Positions 1-9,650 of a DNA stretch of 64,000 nucleotides are shown here, piece after piece. Under the pieces are notes generated by a model that was given only the letters and a program-made list of their open reading frames with translations, made no database searches and was not told the DNA's origin. This stretch comes from UBA12481 sp942493265. Lineage in GTDB: Bacteria; Bacteroidota; Bacteroidia; Bacteroidales; UBA12481. The translations under genes were made by a program, and so were the position numbers. The DNA lies in the NCBI GenBank assembly GCA_942493265.1, contig OW818688.1:1736001-1800000 (forward strand). Reading direction: 5' to 3'. Within the stretch, counting starts at the first letter, position 1. Every line of letters starts with the position of its first letter.

Positions 1-4
1 CCGC

Positions 5-565
5 GTGCCAAAAGACACTATCACAATGAATTCAATCTCGCTGAACTACAAAACCTTGCTGCTGCGCAGATTAAGCTCTGCCGACCTGGACCCCCTGTAT
101 CAATACCTCATGGGTCTGAGCGACGAAACCAGAAAACGATTCGGCCCGCATCCATTTGATCAGGAAACCCTTACAGCCATCATCAGTCATCCTGAAACCT
201 ACTCATGCTTTATTGCCGTCGGAGAGGGTGGCATTGTCGCCTACTCAATCATCAAAAAGGGGTTCCTTGAACACGACCGCCCCCGTCTGGAAAGTTACGG
301 TCTCGCCCTTGATCCGCTTACCGATGCAACATTCGCCCCGTCAGTTGCCGATGCCTGGCAGGGACTCGGACTGGGCACGGAATTGTTTCATTATATGATC
401 CCCATCCTTCAATCCGATGGAATAAAAAGGATCATCCTGTGGGGTGGGGTGCAATGCAGCAATCACCTCGCAGTAAGCTATTACCGTAAATTGGGATTTT
501 CTATCCTGGGTCAGTTCGAATATTACGGGCAGAATTATGATATGTCCAAAGATATCGGCCGCTGA
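5..565 (+). CDS. GNAT-family N-acetyltransferase
   Basis: Predicted cytoplasmic acetyltransferase of the GNAT fold that would move an acetyl group from acetyl-CoA to an unknown amine. About 186 residues, close to the usual single-domain size. The acetyl-CoA pyrophosphate loop is visible as QGLGLGTEL near residue 120, followed by a helix and the typical C-terminal strand with the NHLAVSYYRKLGF motif, where the acyl acceptor and CoA tail sit. The frame opens with GTG at base 5; an ATG at base 26 is an equally good start, and the gene could begin before the window. It converges with the serpin gene, leaving 15 bases between the stops. The substrate cannot be inferred. Confidence 0.85.
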   Translation: MPKDTITMNSISLNYKTLLLRRLSSADLDPLYQYLMGLSDETRKRFGPHPFDQETLTAIISHPETYSCFIAVGEGGIVAYSIIKKGFLEHDRPRLESYGLALDPLTDATFAPSVADAWQGLGLGTELFHYMIPILQSDGIKRIILWGGVQCSNHLAVSYYRKLGFSILGQFEYYGQNYDMSKDIGR

Positions 566-580
566 TCATTAGAGGATCTT

Positions 581-1807
581 CTATTTCGGATCCATTACCT
601 GACCGATAAACAAGATCAGGCCGGTCGACCGCTCGGCAATGATGTAGGTAAACGGATGATCGAAAAACAGCCCGGAAGGGCCGCCGGTCATGGGCCATGC
701 AGAGGTGACCGCCGCTGCCTCGGTACCATCTTCATTCACCCGGATGTACGTTTTATGGATCACCTCCCCGATAAATACCTTTTCATCAGTCATCCGGCTG
801 AAATTGGCTCCCATGGAAAATATCCGGTTAATTCCCTGGTTTGCAAGAGTTGGGATCAGGTGAAAGGTGTTTTCCATCTTGAAAATGGGGTAATAAACCA
901 TTATCGGCTGGTCGGATTCGAACTGGGTCCTCACATCTTTCCAGTTGACTACCAGCCATTCCGTCAGCTTTTTCAAACTCCCGATCTTCTTTGGCATAAA
1001 GGTATACATCGCCCATCTTTCGTTTCCCCCATAAGTCATCTCCAGCCCAAACCACGATGGATGCTCGTAATAGCGAAAATCCCGGGTCTGTTGCATGACC
1101 GCAATATTAACCCGGGTTTGATCCAGTTTTTTGAATGTGTACGGTTTGGTCAGGTTCCGGTTAAATTTGTGCGTCCATTCACCATTGAAATAAATGGCGT
1201 TGGTCAGGTTCATGACGGTGTTCGGGGGAATGACTCTGACAATCTCGGTAATCTTCTCATGGGTTTTGTTACTCACCCAGTCGTTGATCAGTTTAATCGT
1301 ACCGGAAGCCTTGAAATCAACCGGAAAAACTTCCGCCTGATAATAGTCGTTCAGGTCACTTCGGAAAGGCTGAAATACGTTGATACCATCCTGATACCAC
1401 AGTGAGTTGGCTGACTCAAAAGTGACATCCGGATCGGCCCCGGTCAGGTAGGTGGCAAGATTTTTATAATCTTCATTCAAGGCCACCAGATCGTTATCCT
1501 TCACGTTCAGAGCCTTCAGAATCTCCTGCAGATCTTCACCTGCCGCACCATTGGCTACCAGTGAGAGGCACGTCCGGATGCTGAAAGGAGAAATGCACAA
1601 ATTGGAATCGGGAGCCGCACGGTACAGGGTTTCATACAGTTTTAACCCGAATTCATTGCTTACCGTAAACCCCGGATACAGGGCAGGCGGTGCCGGACTG
1701 TACAGATCATCCCCGGCAGGAGATCCATCTGCAGGCGGTAATTCTTTGGTGCAGGAATTGGAAAGGCAAATGATAACCAGAACAGAAATCAAGGTTAGCT
1801 TTTTCAT
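581..1807 (-). CDS. Serpin-family protease inhibitor lipoprotein
   Basis: Serpin of 408 residues, near the normal family length of about 400. A lipoprotein signal ends in LSNSC with Cys19, so the protein should be anchored in an envelope membrane, probably facing outward. The reactive-centre hinge reads EDGTEAAAV around residues 359-367, with the small residues needed for loop insertion, so it is predicted to be inhibitory. The scissile bond falls near residues 374-377 (M-T-G-G), which gives no clear target protease. The serpin signature near the end (FDHPFTYIIAERSTG) and the C-terminal FIGQVMDP strand are present. It follows the GH13-like gene on the same strand with a 38-base gap and may be cotranscribed. 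It could protect surface proteins from host or own proteases. Confidence 0.93.
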   Translation of the reverse strand: MKKLTLISVLVIICLSNSCTKELPPADGSPAGDDLYSPAPPALYPGFTVSNEFGLKLYETLYRAAPDSNLCISPFSIRTCLSLVANGAAGEDLQEILKALNVKDNDLVALNEDYKNLATYLTGADPDVTFESANSLWYQDGINVFQPFRSDLNDYYQAEVFPVDFKASGTIKLINDWVSNKTHEKITEIVRVIPPNTVMNLTNAIYFNGEWTHKFNRNLTKPYTFKKLDQTRVNIAVMQQTRDFRYYEHPSWFGLEMTYGGNERWAMYTFMPKKIGSLKKLTEWLVVNWKDVRTQFESDQPIMVYYPIFKMENTFHLIPTLANQGINRIFSMGANFSRMTDEKVFIGEVIHKTYIRVNEDGTEAAAVTSAWPMTGGPSGLFFDHPFTYIIAERSTGLILFIGQVMDPK

Positions 1808-1845
1808 GCTGGTTAATTTATTGACAGATAAAGTTATGCCTTTTT

Positions 1846-4800
1846 TTACTCCTTTATGAACGGAAAGGTTTTTTTGTTTTGGTCCATCTGAATAATTATC
1901 GAATATCTCCCCACCGGTAATTGTCCAAGTTCCAAATGAAGCCGGGATTCCCCGTCAGTGGATTTTAACATCAGCAGTTGTCCGTTAAGATTGTATATTC
2001 TGACTTCCAATGGAATTGCCGGCAGCCCGTCGAGGCTGATCTGATTGGAAGCCGGATTCGGAAACACCCGTATCGATTCCAGAATTTCTTCCTGAACCGA
2101 TTGAGTGCAGGAAACGCACCGGTTAAAACAAACCAATGGGAGGTCACCGTCAGAGTAAGGAACAATCAGTATTCTGTCATTATTGGCTCCTGTAACGCAA
2201 TCGCCGTTCGGGATCTCATATTGGCCCCAATTGTTGCGGTCACCGTTAATGAACTTATACGTAATGGTATCCCCGCTTTTCAGTTCCAGCTCGTAGGAAT
2301 AAACCTTGCCTTCAGCGGTCATCTTGTACGCCTGACTCCAGTTGCAGAAGCTTCCGCTGAGATGAACCCCGGCTGCCTGTACAATTTCATTGCGCATGTC
2401 GACCTGGAATTTAACCTTAACTGTTTGAATGGCCGGACAAATAGTGCAAGAGTTGAAGCAGACCGGTTCAAGCATCAGGTTATTGTAGGGTACTGTCAGT
2501 GAACGATTGGTCCATTCGTCGGTGCAAGGTCCGCGGAGATCCTCTCCCTTTGATTCCCACCAGTTTCCGTCAGGATCACCATTATAATATTTATAGTCAT
2601 ACTTTACTCCGGGCGTGAGTGGAAGCGTTGCGGTAAAGAATTTACCCACCGGATTATCCAGTTTGATGGTACCGGCCCAATTGTCCCATCCACCTTTGAG
2701 GAATATCCCTTTGGATGAAACGGTATCGTTCCGCATATTCACCTGGAAGGTAACCAGTGGATTTGTTTTTCTTGCATTGATCACAAACACGTGGGTTTCC
2801 CATGCTTTCAGGCTGATGTCCGCCTGAGTTGAATTCTTTAGGTTGATGTGTTCCGCTTTTACAACATTCATCCAGTTCGACCGGCCTTTTCCATCAAATA
2901 TAGCCTGGTTCAGGTCGATTGTAAATGAGCTGGCAGCCCCGCTGAGGTTTGCTGCTGTGAGCACGATGGCAGTATCGTTTTTCGACAGATAGGCATAAAC
3001 ATTGGCCGGAACTTGCTGGGTTAAGCGGGTCACTGAGGGATAGTTACCCAGCAGGCTTTTTCTCATGCCGATCAATCGGGTGTAAAAGGGCATGCAGTTT
3101 AAAGGATCGGTATAGTCGAACATCCCGTTAGCCCGGGCGGCTCCTACCTCTTCACCCTGGAAAACATTGGGCACCCCTCTGTAGGTGGATACAATGGCAA
3201 AGGCTGTTCGTTCCTGCTCCCAGCCATACCGTTGATGAAGATAATCATGATAGCCGGTATTGGCATACCGCATAATCAATCCATTCGCAGGTATAGGATC
3301 CGATAATGTTGAATGAAGCTTGTCCACCGTTTGGTTACCCTTGAAAATTGCTGGCAAACCGTCACCGTTCCATTCACTGTTGAATCTCCAGTCGTATCCG
3401 GAATCTCCGTAATCGTAGAAATTGACCTCCGGATTGTCGCGGTTATCCCCTTCAACCAGCAGCCAGCAATCGGGTTTGATGTTTTTTAACCGCTTCAGGA
3501 GGGTAACCATGAACTCGGGCGATCTTAAAACAGACTCCTGACCGCTGTCGTAACGAAATCCATCGGCCCCAAATTCTTCCATCCAGAATTCAAAGAGTTT
3601 GATGATGTATTCCCTTGAGTATGAATTATCCAGATCAATATAGATAAGATTTCTGCCCTGTCCGCTGTGCACGATATCGGATTTCCCCGGTGTTCCTTTC
3701 CATAAATGAAAATGATCAAATGGCGCACTGGCTTCCGGCAGCAGAAAGTTAGGGGTCAGATAAGGGTGAAAGGAGCAGGTATGACCGAGCGGAATATCAA
3801 ATATAACCCTGATCCCTGCCTGATGTGCCGTTTCGATCAGATCCTTAAGATCCTCCTTCGAACCATAGGGCGGATGTATATCGAAATGATCCCACGATAC
3901 AAATCCTCCGGCAACAAACGGGGTGATCCTGAATGCATTTAATCCGGTTTCCTTCATGTGAGGAAGGATCTTCTTAAGGTTCTGAAAGGTAAAATTTTCG
4001 AAATAACTCATTTCCACCTCATACAGCATCATGGTTTTCATCCATGGAGCCCGCTCGGTGTCGACTGTAAAGTGAGCATTGCCGTTTTTAACAATCAGCA
4101 TCTTGCGAGCCGTGTAGCTATTGCCTTGCTCGTCATTTGCCTGAAGCCGGATCAGATATTCACCGTTGACAGTGGGTAAGGCGAAGGAAACCGATGAGCC
4201 GGTACCCGAAACTCCTGTAACTGCCGGATTTGATGCCTCTTCACCCCAGTTGAGCGTGAGACTTCCGGCATTGATGTCATGTGCCGTTGAGGTGATCGTT
4301 GCCATGCCTCCGCTGACGGATGCGGCCAACTCCACCCACCATTTATGGCGCAGCTCGGCATTCAAAGTCATCTGATCGGTGGGGGTCGCCAGACCAGCCT
4401 CGGTAAAGGCTGTTTTTACGATGTTCTGACCATTCTGCAAATTGATTTTCGACCCGAAATATCCTTCGGTATTCACCCGGGCTTCGTATACCTGCTGGTT
4501 GCAGCTGAGGAAAACGGATGTGGGGTAAGGTTTGGTGAAAACCCTGCCCCAGGCCGGAATATTATCCATCCGGTACACCTGACGGTCAATCATCAGCCCG
4601 ATCGGGTGCCAGATAAATTGGGAAGTTCGCGATGCCGAACCCTTGTTGGTTTGAAAGGTTACAACCAGCGTATTCAACCCATCGGTCAGGAATGATGGAT
4701 TTTCAATGATCAGGTTTCTCTTCACCGCATTGAAGTAGTTTTCCGGATTTGGAACGCTGTTCCCATTGATCATGACTCTCAGTGTTCCTGCTTTAGGCGG

Positions 4801-5199
4801 ATTTGCCGGAGAATAGGCCAGATCGGCCCGGATGCGGCTCTCCCGCATCAAATCGCCATTCATGGGTACCAGGTACGTGATCATCGGATCTTTTACCTCA
4901 ACACTGCTGCCGTTTGAACGGTAACCATCAGGATTCACAGGATTGTCAGGATCCCAGCCCCATGCATTATCCCTTAAAACATAATAGTAAAAGGTTCCGG
5001 GCTGCAGATCAAGTGTCAGCTCAAATATCCGGTCACCGTCAGTGTCGTGATAATCATAATAATTCGGCCAGTTCCACAGCTGAACCGTTTGATATTGTGC
5101 ATGGCTGGCATCCAGGTGGAAAGTTACCGGTACCGTTTGAGCGGATAGGCAAATAGCAAATGATTGCAGGGATACCAGCAGAGCCAGGCATTTTGACAT
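1846..5199 (-). CDS. GH13-like alpha-amylase family protein, T9SS cargo
   Basis: Secreted protein of 1117 residues. A signal peptide ends at LSA with Gln21 next. Residues 22-110 look like a carbohydrate-binding beta domain, followed by further beta-sandwich segments to about 380. The GH13 (beta/alpha)8 barrel spans about 385-800: FDIPLGHT for region I, DGFRYD with likely nucleophile Asp551, LVEGDNR with likely acid/base Glu583, and YHD with Asp652. Two Cys-containing repeats that look like starch-binding modules follow (about 815-922 and 925-1032), then a type A T9SS sorting domain beginning VFPNPASNQISLDG near 1045. The catalytic residues appear intact although the region I and IV motifs are divergent, so it probably cleaves or transfers alpha-glucans, but the substrate is open. 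The lipocalin-like gene lies 48 bases upstream. Confidence 0.9.
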   Translation of the reverse strand: MSKCLALLVSLQSFAICLSAQTVPVTFHLDASHAQYQTVQLWNWPNYYDYHDTDGDRIFELTLDLQPGTFYYYVLRDNAWGWDPDNPVNPDGYRSNGSSVEVKDPMITYLVPMNGDLMRESRIRADLAYSPANPPKAGTLRVMINGNSVPNPENYFNAVKRNLIIENPSFLTDGLNTLVVTFQTNKGSASRTSQFIWHPIGLMIDRQVYRMDNIPAWGRVFTKPYPTSVFLSCNQQVYEARVNTEGYFGSKINLQNGQNIVKTAFTEAGLATPTDQMTLNAELRHKWWVELAASVSGGMATITSTAHDINAGSLTLNWGEEASNPAVTGVSGTGSSVSFALPTVNGEYLIRLQANDEQGNSYTARKMLIVKNGNAHFTVDTERAPWMKTMMLYEVEMSYFENFTFQNLKKILPHMKETGLNAFRITPFVAGGFVSWDHFDIHPPYGSKEDLKDLIETAHQAGIRVIFDIPLGHTCSFHPYLTPNFLLPEASAPFDHFHLWKGTPGKSDIVHSGQGRNLIYIDLDNSYSREYIIKLFEFWMEEFGADGFRYDSGQESVLRSPEFMVTLLKRLKNIKPDCWLLVEGDNRDNPEVNFYDYGDSGYDWRFNSEWNGDGLPAIFKGNQTVDKLHSTLSDPIPANGLIMRYANTGYHDYLHQRYGWEQERTAFAIVSTYRGVPNVFQGEEVGAARANGMFDYTDPLNCMPFYTRLIGMRKSLLGNYPSVTRLTQQVPANVYAYLSKNDTAIVLTAANLSGAASSFTIDLNQAIFDGKGRSNWMNVVKAEHINLKNSTQADISLKAWETHVFVINARKTNPLVTFQVNMRNDTVSSKGIFLKGGWDNWAGTIKLDNPVGKFFTATLPLTPGVKYDYKYYNGDPDGNWWESKGEDLRGPCTDEWTNRSLTVPYNNLMLEPVCFNSCTICPAIQTVKVKFQVDMRNEIVQAAGVHLSGSFCNWSQAYKMTAEGKVYSYELELKSGDTITYKFINGDRNNWGQYEIPNGDCVTGANNDRILIVPYSDGDLPLVCFNRCVSCTQSVQEEILESIRVFPNPASNQISLDGLPAIPLEVRIYNLNGQLLMLKSTDGESRLHLELGQLPVGRYSIIIQMDQNKKTFPFIKE

Positions 5200-5247
5200 T
5201 CTGCAGGAAATTGGTTTATGAAAAAGGAAATAACTGTGCAGGGAGTT

Positions 5248-5730
5248 TTACTGCTTTTGCAAATCCCATTCTACATAGGACTTCTTCAGATATTTAATGA
5301 GATTTCCTGATACTGGGTTTTCTTCTTCTTCATAGTAACTGTAGGTGACCGACCAGATCTGCTGGGTGGCAGTGTTGGCTTCCACATCAAACCCGACTGC
5401 AAAGTTTTTGGTCATGATGGAGTCGGTAATATTCAACATGTTGATGAATACCTTGTCGTTCTGCTCAAACCAGTCAAATGTGCCCGACAGGGTTTCCTCC
5501 CCGTCCTTGATCGAATAGTTTCCTTCACCGCCTGATTTGAAGGTGAATTCACCCATGTCGTTCTGAATATCAGTACTGTCAAGGCTCCCGTTGGTGTAAT
5601 TTTTCTGGGTGATCGAAGCGATGTCCCACGTGCCCGGAAGATTGGAAGTTCCGTCACCGGAAATAATGTCACACGCCCCAAGTGTGAGAATCGACAAAAG
5701 GGCCAATAACAGCAAATTATTCTTTTTCAT
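5248..5730 (-). CDS. Lipocalin-like lipoprotein
   Basis: Small lipoprotein of 160 residues. The signal peptide ends in LTLGAC with Cys20. The mature part opens with LPGTWDIASI, the G-x-W motif that starts many lipocalin-like beta-barrels, and continues with alternating strand patterns (GEFTFKSGGEGNYSIKDGEE, then WFEQNDKVFINM). This matches the Bacteroidota lipocalin-like lipoproteins of unknown ligand. No catalytic residues are expected. It precedes the GH13-like gene on the same strand and may share its transcript. The function is unknown; ligand binding at the envelope is only a guess from the fold. Confidence 0.75.
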   Translation of the reverse strand: MKKNNLLLLALLSILTLGACDIISGDGTSNLPGTWDIASITQKNYTNGSLDSTDIQNDMGEFTFKSGGEGNYSIKDGEETLSGTFDWFEQNDKVFINMLNITDSIMTKNFAVGFDVEANTATQQIWSVTYSYYEEEENPVSGNLIKYLKKSYVEWDLQKQ

Positions 5731-5794
5731 TGTGGATGATTTAGATTGTGATCAAATTTAATGAACATTTCCGTCTTTATAGATATAGTGTTAA

Positions 5795-6721
5795 TCAAAT
5801 ATCAATAGTATCGCGGGTTATGGCATAACATCCCCATCCGCCAAGCGCTCCGCCCGTCATCATGGTAACTGATGGAACCTGAAAGCTCAGTGGACTAAGG
5901 GTTTGACCGATTTCGTCAGAGACTTTCGACAAAAAATAAAAATAGGCCGGGGTGATTACGCCGGTTTTAACCACCACCCGCTGCCCGCGTCGGAAGAAGT
6001 GCTTGTCGCCGGTATTGGTGTTGATACCCGAACGGATCAGCGGGAAAGTGAACGTGGTTCCGTTAAACAGATGGTCGTCCAGCAAACTGCCCGACAGGCT
6101 GGTATAGTCATCGTCGATGCCGATCCGCTTGGCTGAAATCCGGTAAAGATTGCCCAGGGAGGGTGGATCGGGCAACCGTATATGGATGTATCCGAGCGAG
6201 TCATTGAGCGGTTCGGGTATGAACCAGAGGGAATCCGGACCAATGGGTTCCAGAAGGGTATCGGTTGCAGTAAACAGCTGATCACCGATTTTCACTTCCA
6301 GGGTATAAGCTTTACCGGTTTCACCCTTCAGCTGATATCCCCGGTAAACCGGCAATATCGTATACATGGTATCTTCAACCAGCAGTAACCGCTCTTCGCG
6401 GCCATCGCTCTTAACCGTTACTTCGGCATCCGTTACCAGAAGCTCGAACAGATCGGCCAGGCCTATGGTGGAATTATAGGGCAAACTGTGGCTCACCAGC
6501 ACATGAGCATATCCGCCCTGCTCAATCCATCCTTCCACAATGAAGGTGTCGCCGGTTTCCGGAACCTTTATCTCAATATCACTCACACAGGCGGTTAATA
6601 CCGACAGCATAATCGAAATTGCGACTATCCCGTGCCTAAAAACGGCCGGTCCAGGTGATCGACGGAAGCACCGGAAGCAGCGAAATCTGACGGGTACGTG
6701 TGGACAGAAGATTTTTTTCAT
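5795..6721 (-). CDS. DUF4249 lipoprotein, partner of TonB receptor
   Basis: DUF4249 family protein, usually encoded directly after a TonB-dependent receptor in Bacteroidota and thought to be an outer-membrane-associated partner. From the Met codon at base 6721 it has 308 residues. A hydrophobic stretch ends in SVLTAC, a lipobox, giving an unusually long signal of 45 residues rich in Arg and Phe. The mature part is predicted all-beta (VEGWIEQGGYAHVLVSHSLP at its start is typical). The frame remains open back to 6841, and any reasonable start lies inside the 3' end of the receptor gene, so the two genes overlap by about 86 bases. A start at Met 6610 would leave no charged n-region. Tight overlap suggests translational coupling. 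Confidence 0.8.
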   Translation of the reverse strand: MKKIFCPHVPVRFRCFRCFRRSPGPAVFRHGIVAISIMLSVLTACVSDIEIKVPETGDTFIVEGWIEQGGYAHVLVSHSLPYNSTIGLADLFELLVTDAEVTVKSDGREERLLLVEDTMYTILPVYRGYQLKGETGKAYTLEVKIGDQLFTATDTLLEPIGPDSLWFIPEPLNDSLGYIHIRLPDPPSLGNLYRISAKRIGIDDDYTSLSGSLLDDHLFNGTTFTFPLIRSGINTNTGDKHFFRRGQRVVVKTGVITPAYFYFLSKVSDEIGQTLSPLSFQVPSVTMMTGGALGGWGCYAITRDTIDI

Positions 6722-9017
6722 AGTCCCATTGAAGATCATAATAGATAAAAAACGGATTGAGCCGGTTATACAGGTTATAAATAGAGAAAGTCCAGGTGGA
6801 TTGAAATTTTTTACGGAGATCGGGTTTGCGTGAAAAGGCAAGGTCGGCCCGGTGATAGGCCGGCAGTCGGATGGAGTTGCGCTCGCTGAAATTCTGCACG
6901 ATGGTGCCGTTCATCACATATACCGATACGGGGATCGTGGTGGGCTGGCCGGTAGCATACACGAACTGCAGCGATCCGTCCCATCTGGAGTTAAGCGAAT
7001 AAGTCAGCACCAGGTTGATATCGTGTGTCCGGTCGTGACGTGGATGGAACGGTTTGCCATTATTGATTTCGGGGAACATGCGCCACGACCTCGACCAGGT
7101 ATATCCTGCCCAGCCCTGCAGTTTGCCGGTTTTCTTTCTGATAAAGAGTTCAAAACCATACGCTTTGCCGGTACCAATGGTCAGCTGCCGGTCGAGATTG
7201 TCCTTAACAAAATCCAGCAGCGACTGGTCCTCCACAAATTCCACCTGATTGCTGAAATACCGGCAAAACCCATCGGCATAACCTTCCAGTCCGGCCCATT
7301 CCAGATCAGGAAACCAGCCTAACGTGAAAGAGGTTCCTGCCTGGGGAGATATCAGATCGGTTGAGGGGATCCACAGGTCGAAGGGCAGGGTGGTGGTGGC
7401 CACGGGTACCATGTGCACCGGCTGGTACTGGCGACTGGCCGATGCCTTGAGCGTATGTCCGGGAATAAACTGCCACGATACCGATATCCTGGGCTCCAGC
7501 CTCAGGTAATCTTTCAGCGTTATCCCCTTCGGATAATGTATGGTATCTACCGGAAATCCCTGCTGATCATTGATCAACCGGTTGAACGGACTCCTGTGCT
7601 GATAATACATCAGCCGGACACCGGTATGCAGGGAAAGTGTATGGTTCGGCGTCCACTCATGATGGATGAACAGCGCGGCCTCACGGGCATGATACGGCAG
7701 CGAATCGCCTAATGTATGACTGGAAGAGGCCGAAGTGATGAAAGTTTGATAAGGATTGAACCGGTATTGCTGAATTTCAGTGCCGGTGCGGATCAGCTGT
7801 TTGTCGCCCGGCCGGATGATAAATTCATGCCTGAATTTGAAGTTACTGATCCCGGTGGAGAGCCCGATGTCATAATCCCGGTATATCTGCTTGAAATCCA
7901 GAGCATAACCCGACCAACTCAGCGAGGTTCGTGTTTCCAGGCCGTTTGGCAGCGTGTTGGTACTGTTCAGCGAAAAAAAACGGTTTCCCCAGCTCATGCG
8001 GTCGCTCAATGAATATTCTATGTCTTTCAGGCGAAAATCATCCGATCCTGAATAAGTGGTGAAACTTATCTTATTATGATCGCTCAGCGACCAGGAGATC
8101 TTTCCGTTAAAATCGATAAAAGAGTACCCTGATCCATGGAATATACTGGTTTTCGGCAGCAGGAATGGGGTAATGAGATCAAGCTGTGTGCGGCGCAGGG
8201 TAAACAAAACAGATACCTTATCTTTTATCAGCGGCCCTTCAATAAAGATCCGCGAGGCGATCAGACCGAGCGAAACCTCCCCCGAAAATTTTTGCAAATT
8301 CCCGTCACGGCCCGTGAGTTCAATCACCGAAGCCAAACGGTCGCCGAAACAGGCCGGAATTCCCCCTTTGTAAAGCGATAACGACTGAATGGCCGAGGGA
8401 TTGATTACGGAGAAAAGTCCGAGCAGGTGCGATGGATTGTAGATCACCGCATCATCCAGCAAAATGAGGTTCTGGTCGGCATTCCCACCTCTTACATACA
8501 GATATCCCGACCCTTCGTTCACCGATTGAATGCCGGGCAAACTATGCAAACTGTTCAGCAGGTCCTGTTCCCCGAAAAGCGAAGGTATCCGGCTGATTTC
8601 ATTTACCGACAGGCGGATCTGTCCCGGTGGAAGATCCCGGATTTTCCAGGTATCTGCCTGTCCGACAATACGCGCGGTGGGAATCTGCAGCGTATCCGGC
8701 ACCAAAAAAATTTCGTAGGGGTGGACCCATGTGTCCTCCCTCCTTATCGTATCCGATCTGAAACCAAGATGAGAGATGATCAGGATATGTTTTTCATCCG
8801 GGAGCGTCAGCTTCCAACTGCCGTTACGGTCGGTGGTGGTGCCTTTTTGTCCGGTCGCACTGATCACATTGGCTCCGGACAGTGATACCCCGGTTTCCTT
8901 GTTTTTTACTGTACCTGAGATAGTTACCGTATTCTGCCCGGCCAGGCCGGTACACAGGAATGCCATCATCAGGAATATGGCTGATTGTTTGAGGATGGCG
9001 TGTTTACCGGTAGCCAT
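6636..9017 (-). CDS. TonB-dependent receptor with carboxypeptidase-like domain
   Basis: Outer-membrane receptor of 793 residues. The signal peptide appears to end at LAG with Gln28. Residues 30-110 form a CarboxypepD-regulatory-like domain (TISGTVKNKETGVSLSGANV), then a plug domain (about 125-230, with GGNADQNLILLDDAVIYNP) and a beta-barrel ending in the aromatic residue Phe (TWTGRF). It lacks SusC size (about 1000) and no SusD gene is near, so it is not a classical Sus system. The paired DUF4249 lipoprotein overlaps its end, and the DUF3943 gene overlaps its start by 14 bases. The cargo could be a siderophore, peptide or other ligand; the sequence does not tell. Confidence 0.92.
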   Translation of the reverse strand: MATGKHAILKQSAIFLMMAFLCTGLAGQNTVTISGTVKNKETGVSLSGANVISATGQKGTTTDRNGSWKLTLPDEKHILIISHLGFRSDTIRREDTWVHPYEIFLVPDTLQIPTARIVGQADTWKIRDLPPGQIRLSVNEISRIPSLFGEQDLLNSLHSLPGIQSVNEGSGYLYVRGGNADQNLILLDDAVIYNPSHLLGLFSVINPSAIQSLSLYKGGIPACFGDRLASVIELTGRDGNLQKFSGEVSLGLIASRIFIEGPLIKDKVSVLFTLRRTQLDLITPFLLPKTSIFHGSGYSFIDFNGKISWSLSDHNKISFTTYSGSDDFRLKDIEYSLSDRMSWGNRFFSLNSTNTLPNGLETRTSLSWSGYALDFKQIYRDYDIGLSTGISNFKFRHEFIIRPGDKQLIRTGTEIQQYRFNPYQTFITSASSSHTLGDSLPYHAREAALFIHHEWTPNHTLSLHTGVRLMYYQHRSPFNRLINDQQGFPVDTIHYPKGITLKDYLRLEPRISVSWQFIPGHTLKASASRQYQPVHMVPVATTTLPFDLWIPSTDLISPQAGTSFTLGWFPDLEWAGLEGYADGFCRYFSNQVEFVEDQSLLDFVKDNLDRQLTIGTGKAYGFELFIRKKTGKLQGWAGYTWSRSWRMFPEINNGKPFHPRHDRTHDINLVLTYSLNSRWDGSLQFVYATGQPTTIPVSVYVMNGTIVQNFSERNSIRLPAYHRADLAFSRKPDLRKKFQSTWTFSIYNLYNRLNPFFIYYDLQWDYEKNLLSTRTRQISLLPVLPSITWTGRF

Positions 9018-9609
9018 TGTTTACCACATAAGCTGGGTTTATTAACGTTACCAGGATTTTCTCGCCCCTGGTAAATCCACCGCGCCGCATCTTTTTTGTC
9101 AGATGGTGAAACAGTTCGCCCAAGGCGATACCTGTTATCGGGGTTGTTATAAGATCTTGATAACTCGGCCGTTCCATTATGGCTTCAGGGCCATACTCCC
9201 ACAATAGGGTGTGGAAGATATTAAAGCCGGCAGAGGCCAGGAAGGAGCAATTCTGACTTCGCAAGGAATTAAAAAATATGGAGCCCTGAATGGGATGACC
9301 AACATAGTTTACCACCCAGGGATCTTTATCCCAAACGGGCGGCATGGTATAGGCCCGCCTGAAGTTTTGTCCGAAGTAGAGCCAGTATTCCTCCGACCAG
9401 TTAGTGATCCTCTTCGGCAATACAATCATAACGGCAGATGTAAAGGTCTCCATGGCAAAGGCTTCCAGAGTTGCGATCCCCGCTTTGCCCATAAATGAAC
9501 GATTTTCATATTTATGCTCAACCGGGGTTGCCAGGCTCAAATTGGTTTGTGCTGCCAGGCCGGGCTCCAGCAAAATCAGAATTGTTATGGTTACAAGGGC
9601 GGTCCGCAT
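9004..9609 (-). CDS. DUF3943 domain protein
   Basis: Protein of about 201 residues when started at the Met at 9609; an upstream extension to 9714 adds a stretch without signal-peptide character and runs through a repeat, so it is rejected. The N-terminus is a signal peptide ending LAA before Gln21. The segment DPWVVNYVGHPIQGSIFF is diagnostic of DUF3943, a Bacteroidota/Proteobacteria family of unknown function with amphipathic and hydrophobic helices (FNIFHTLLWEYGPEA, GIALGELFHHL). It opens the minus-strand run towards the TonB receptor and overlaps the receptor start by 14 bases. A near-consensus -7 element (TATCTTAG) lies at 9632-9639. It may act at the outer membrane, but the role is unknown. 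Confidence 0.8.
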   Translation of the reverse strand: MRTALVTITILILLEPGLAAQTNLSLATPVEHKYENRSFMGKAGIATLEAFAMETFTSAVMIVLPKRITNWSEEYWLYFGQNFRRAYTMPPVWDKDPWVVNYVGHPIQGSIFFNSLRSQNCSFLASAGFNIFHTLLWEYGPEAIMERPSYQDLITTPITGIALGELFHHLTKKMRRGGFTRGEKILVTLINPAYVVNNGYR

Positions 9610-9650
9610 TCCCGTTTGATTAATAAGGACACTAAGATAGGTGAAGTTGT

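Noticed and set aside
656..1405. A 249-codon open frame on the plus strand
   Set aside because: It is the antisense of the serpin gene, which has complete serpin motifs and a lipoprotein signal.
6636..9017. A SusC/SusD-type polysaccharide utilisation locus together with the GH13-like gene
   Set aside because: The receptor is only 793 residues, its partner is a DUF4249 protein and not SusD, and no other carbohydrate-active enzyme genes are near.
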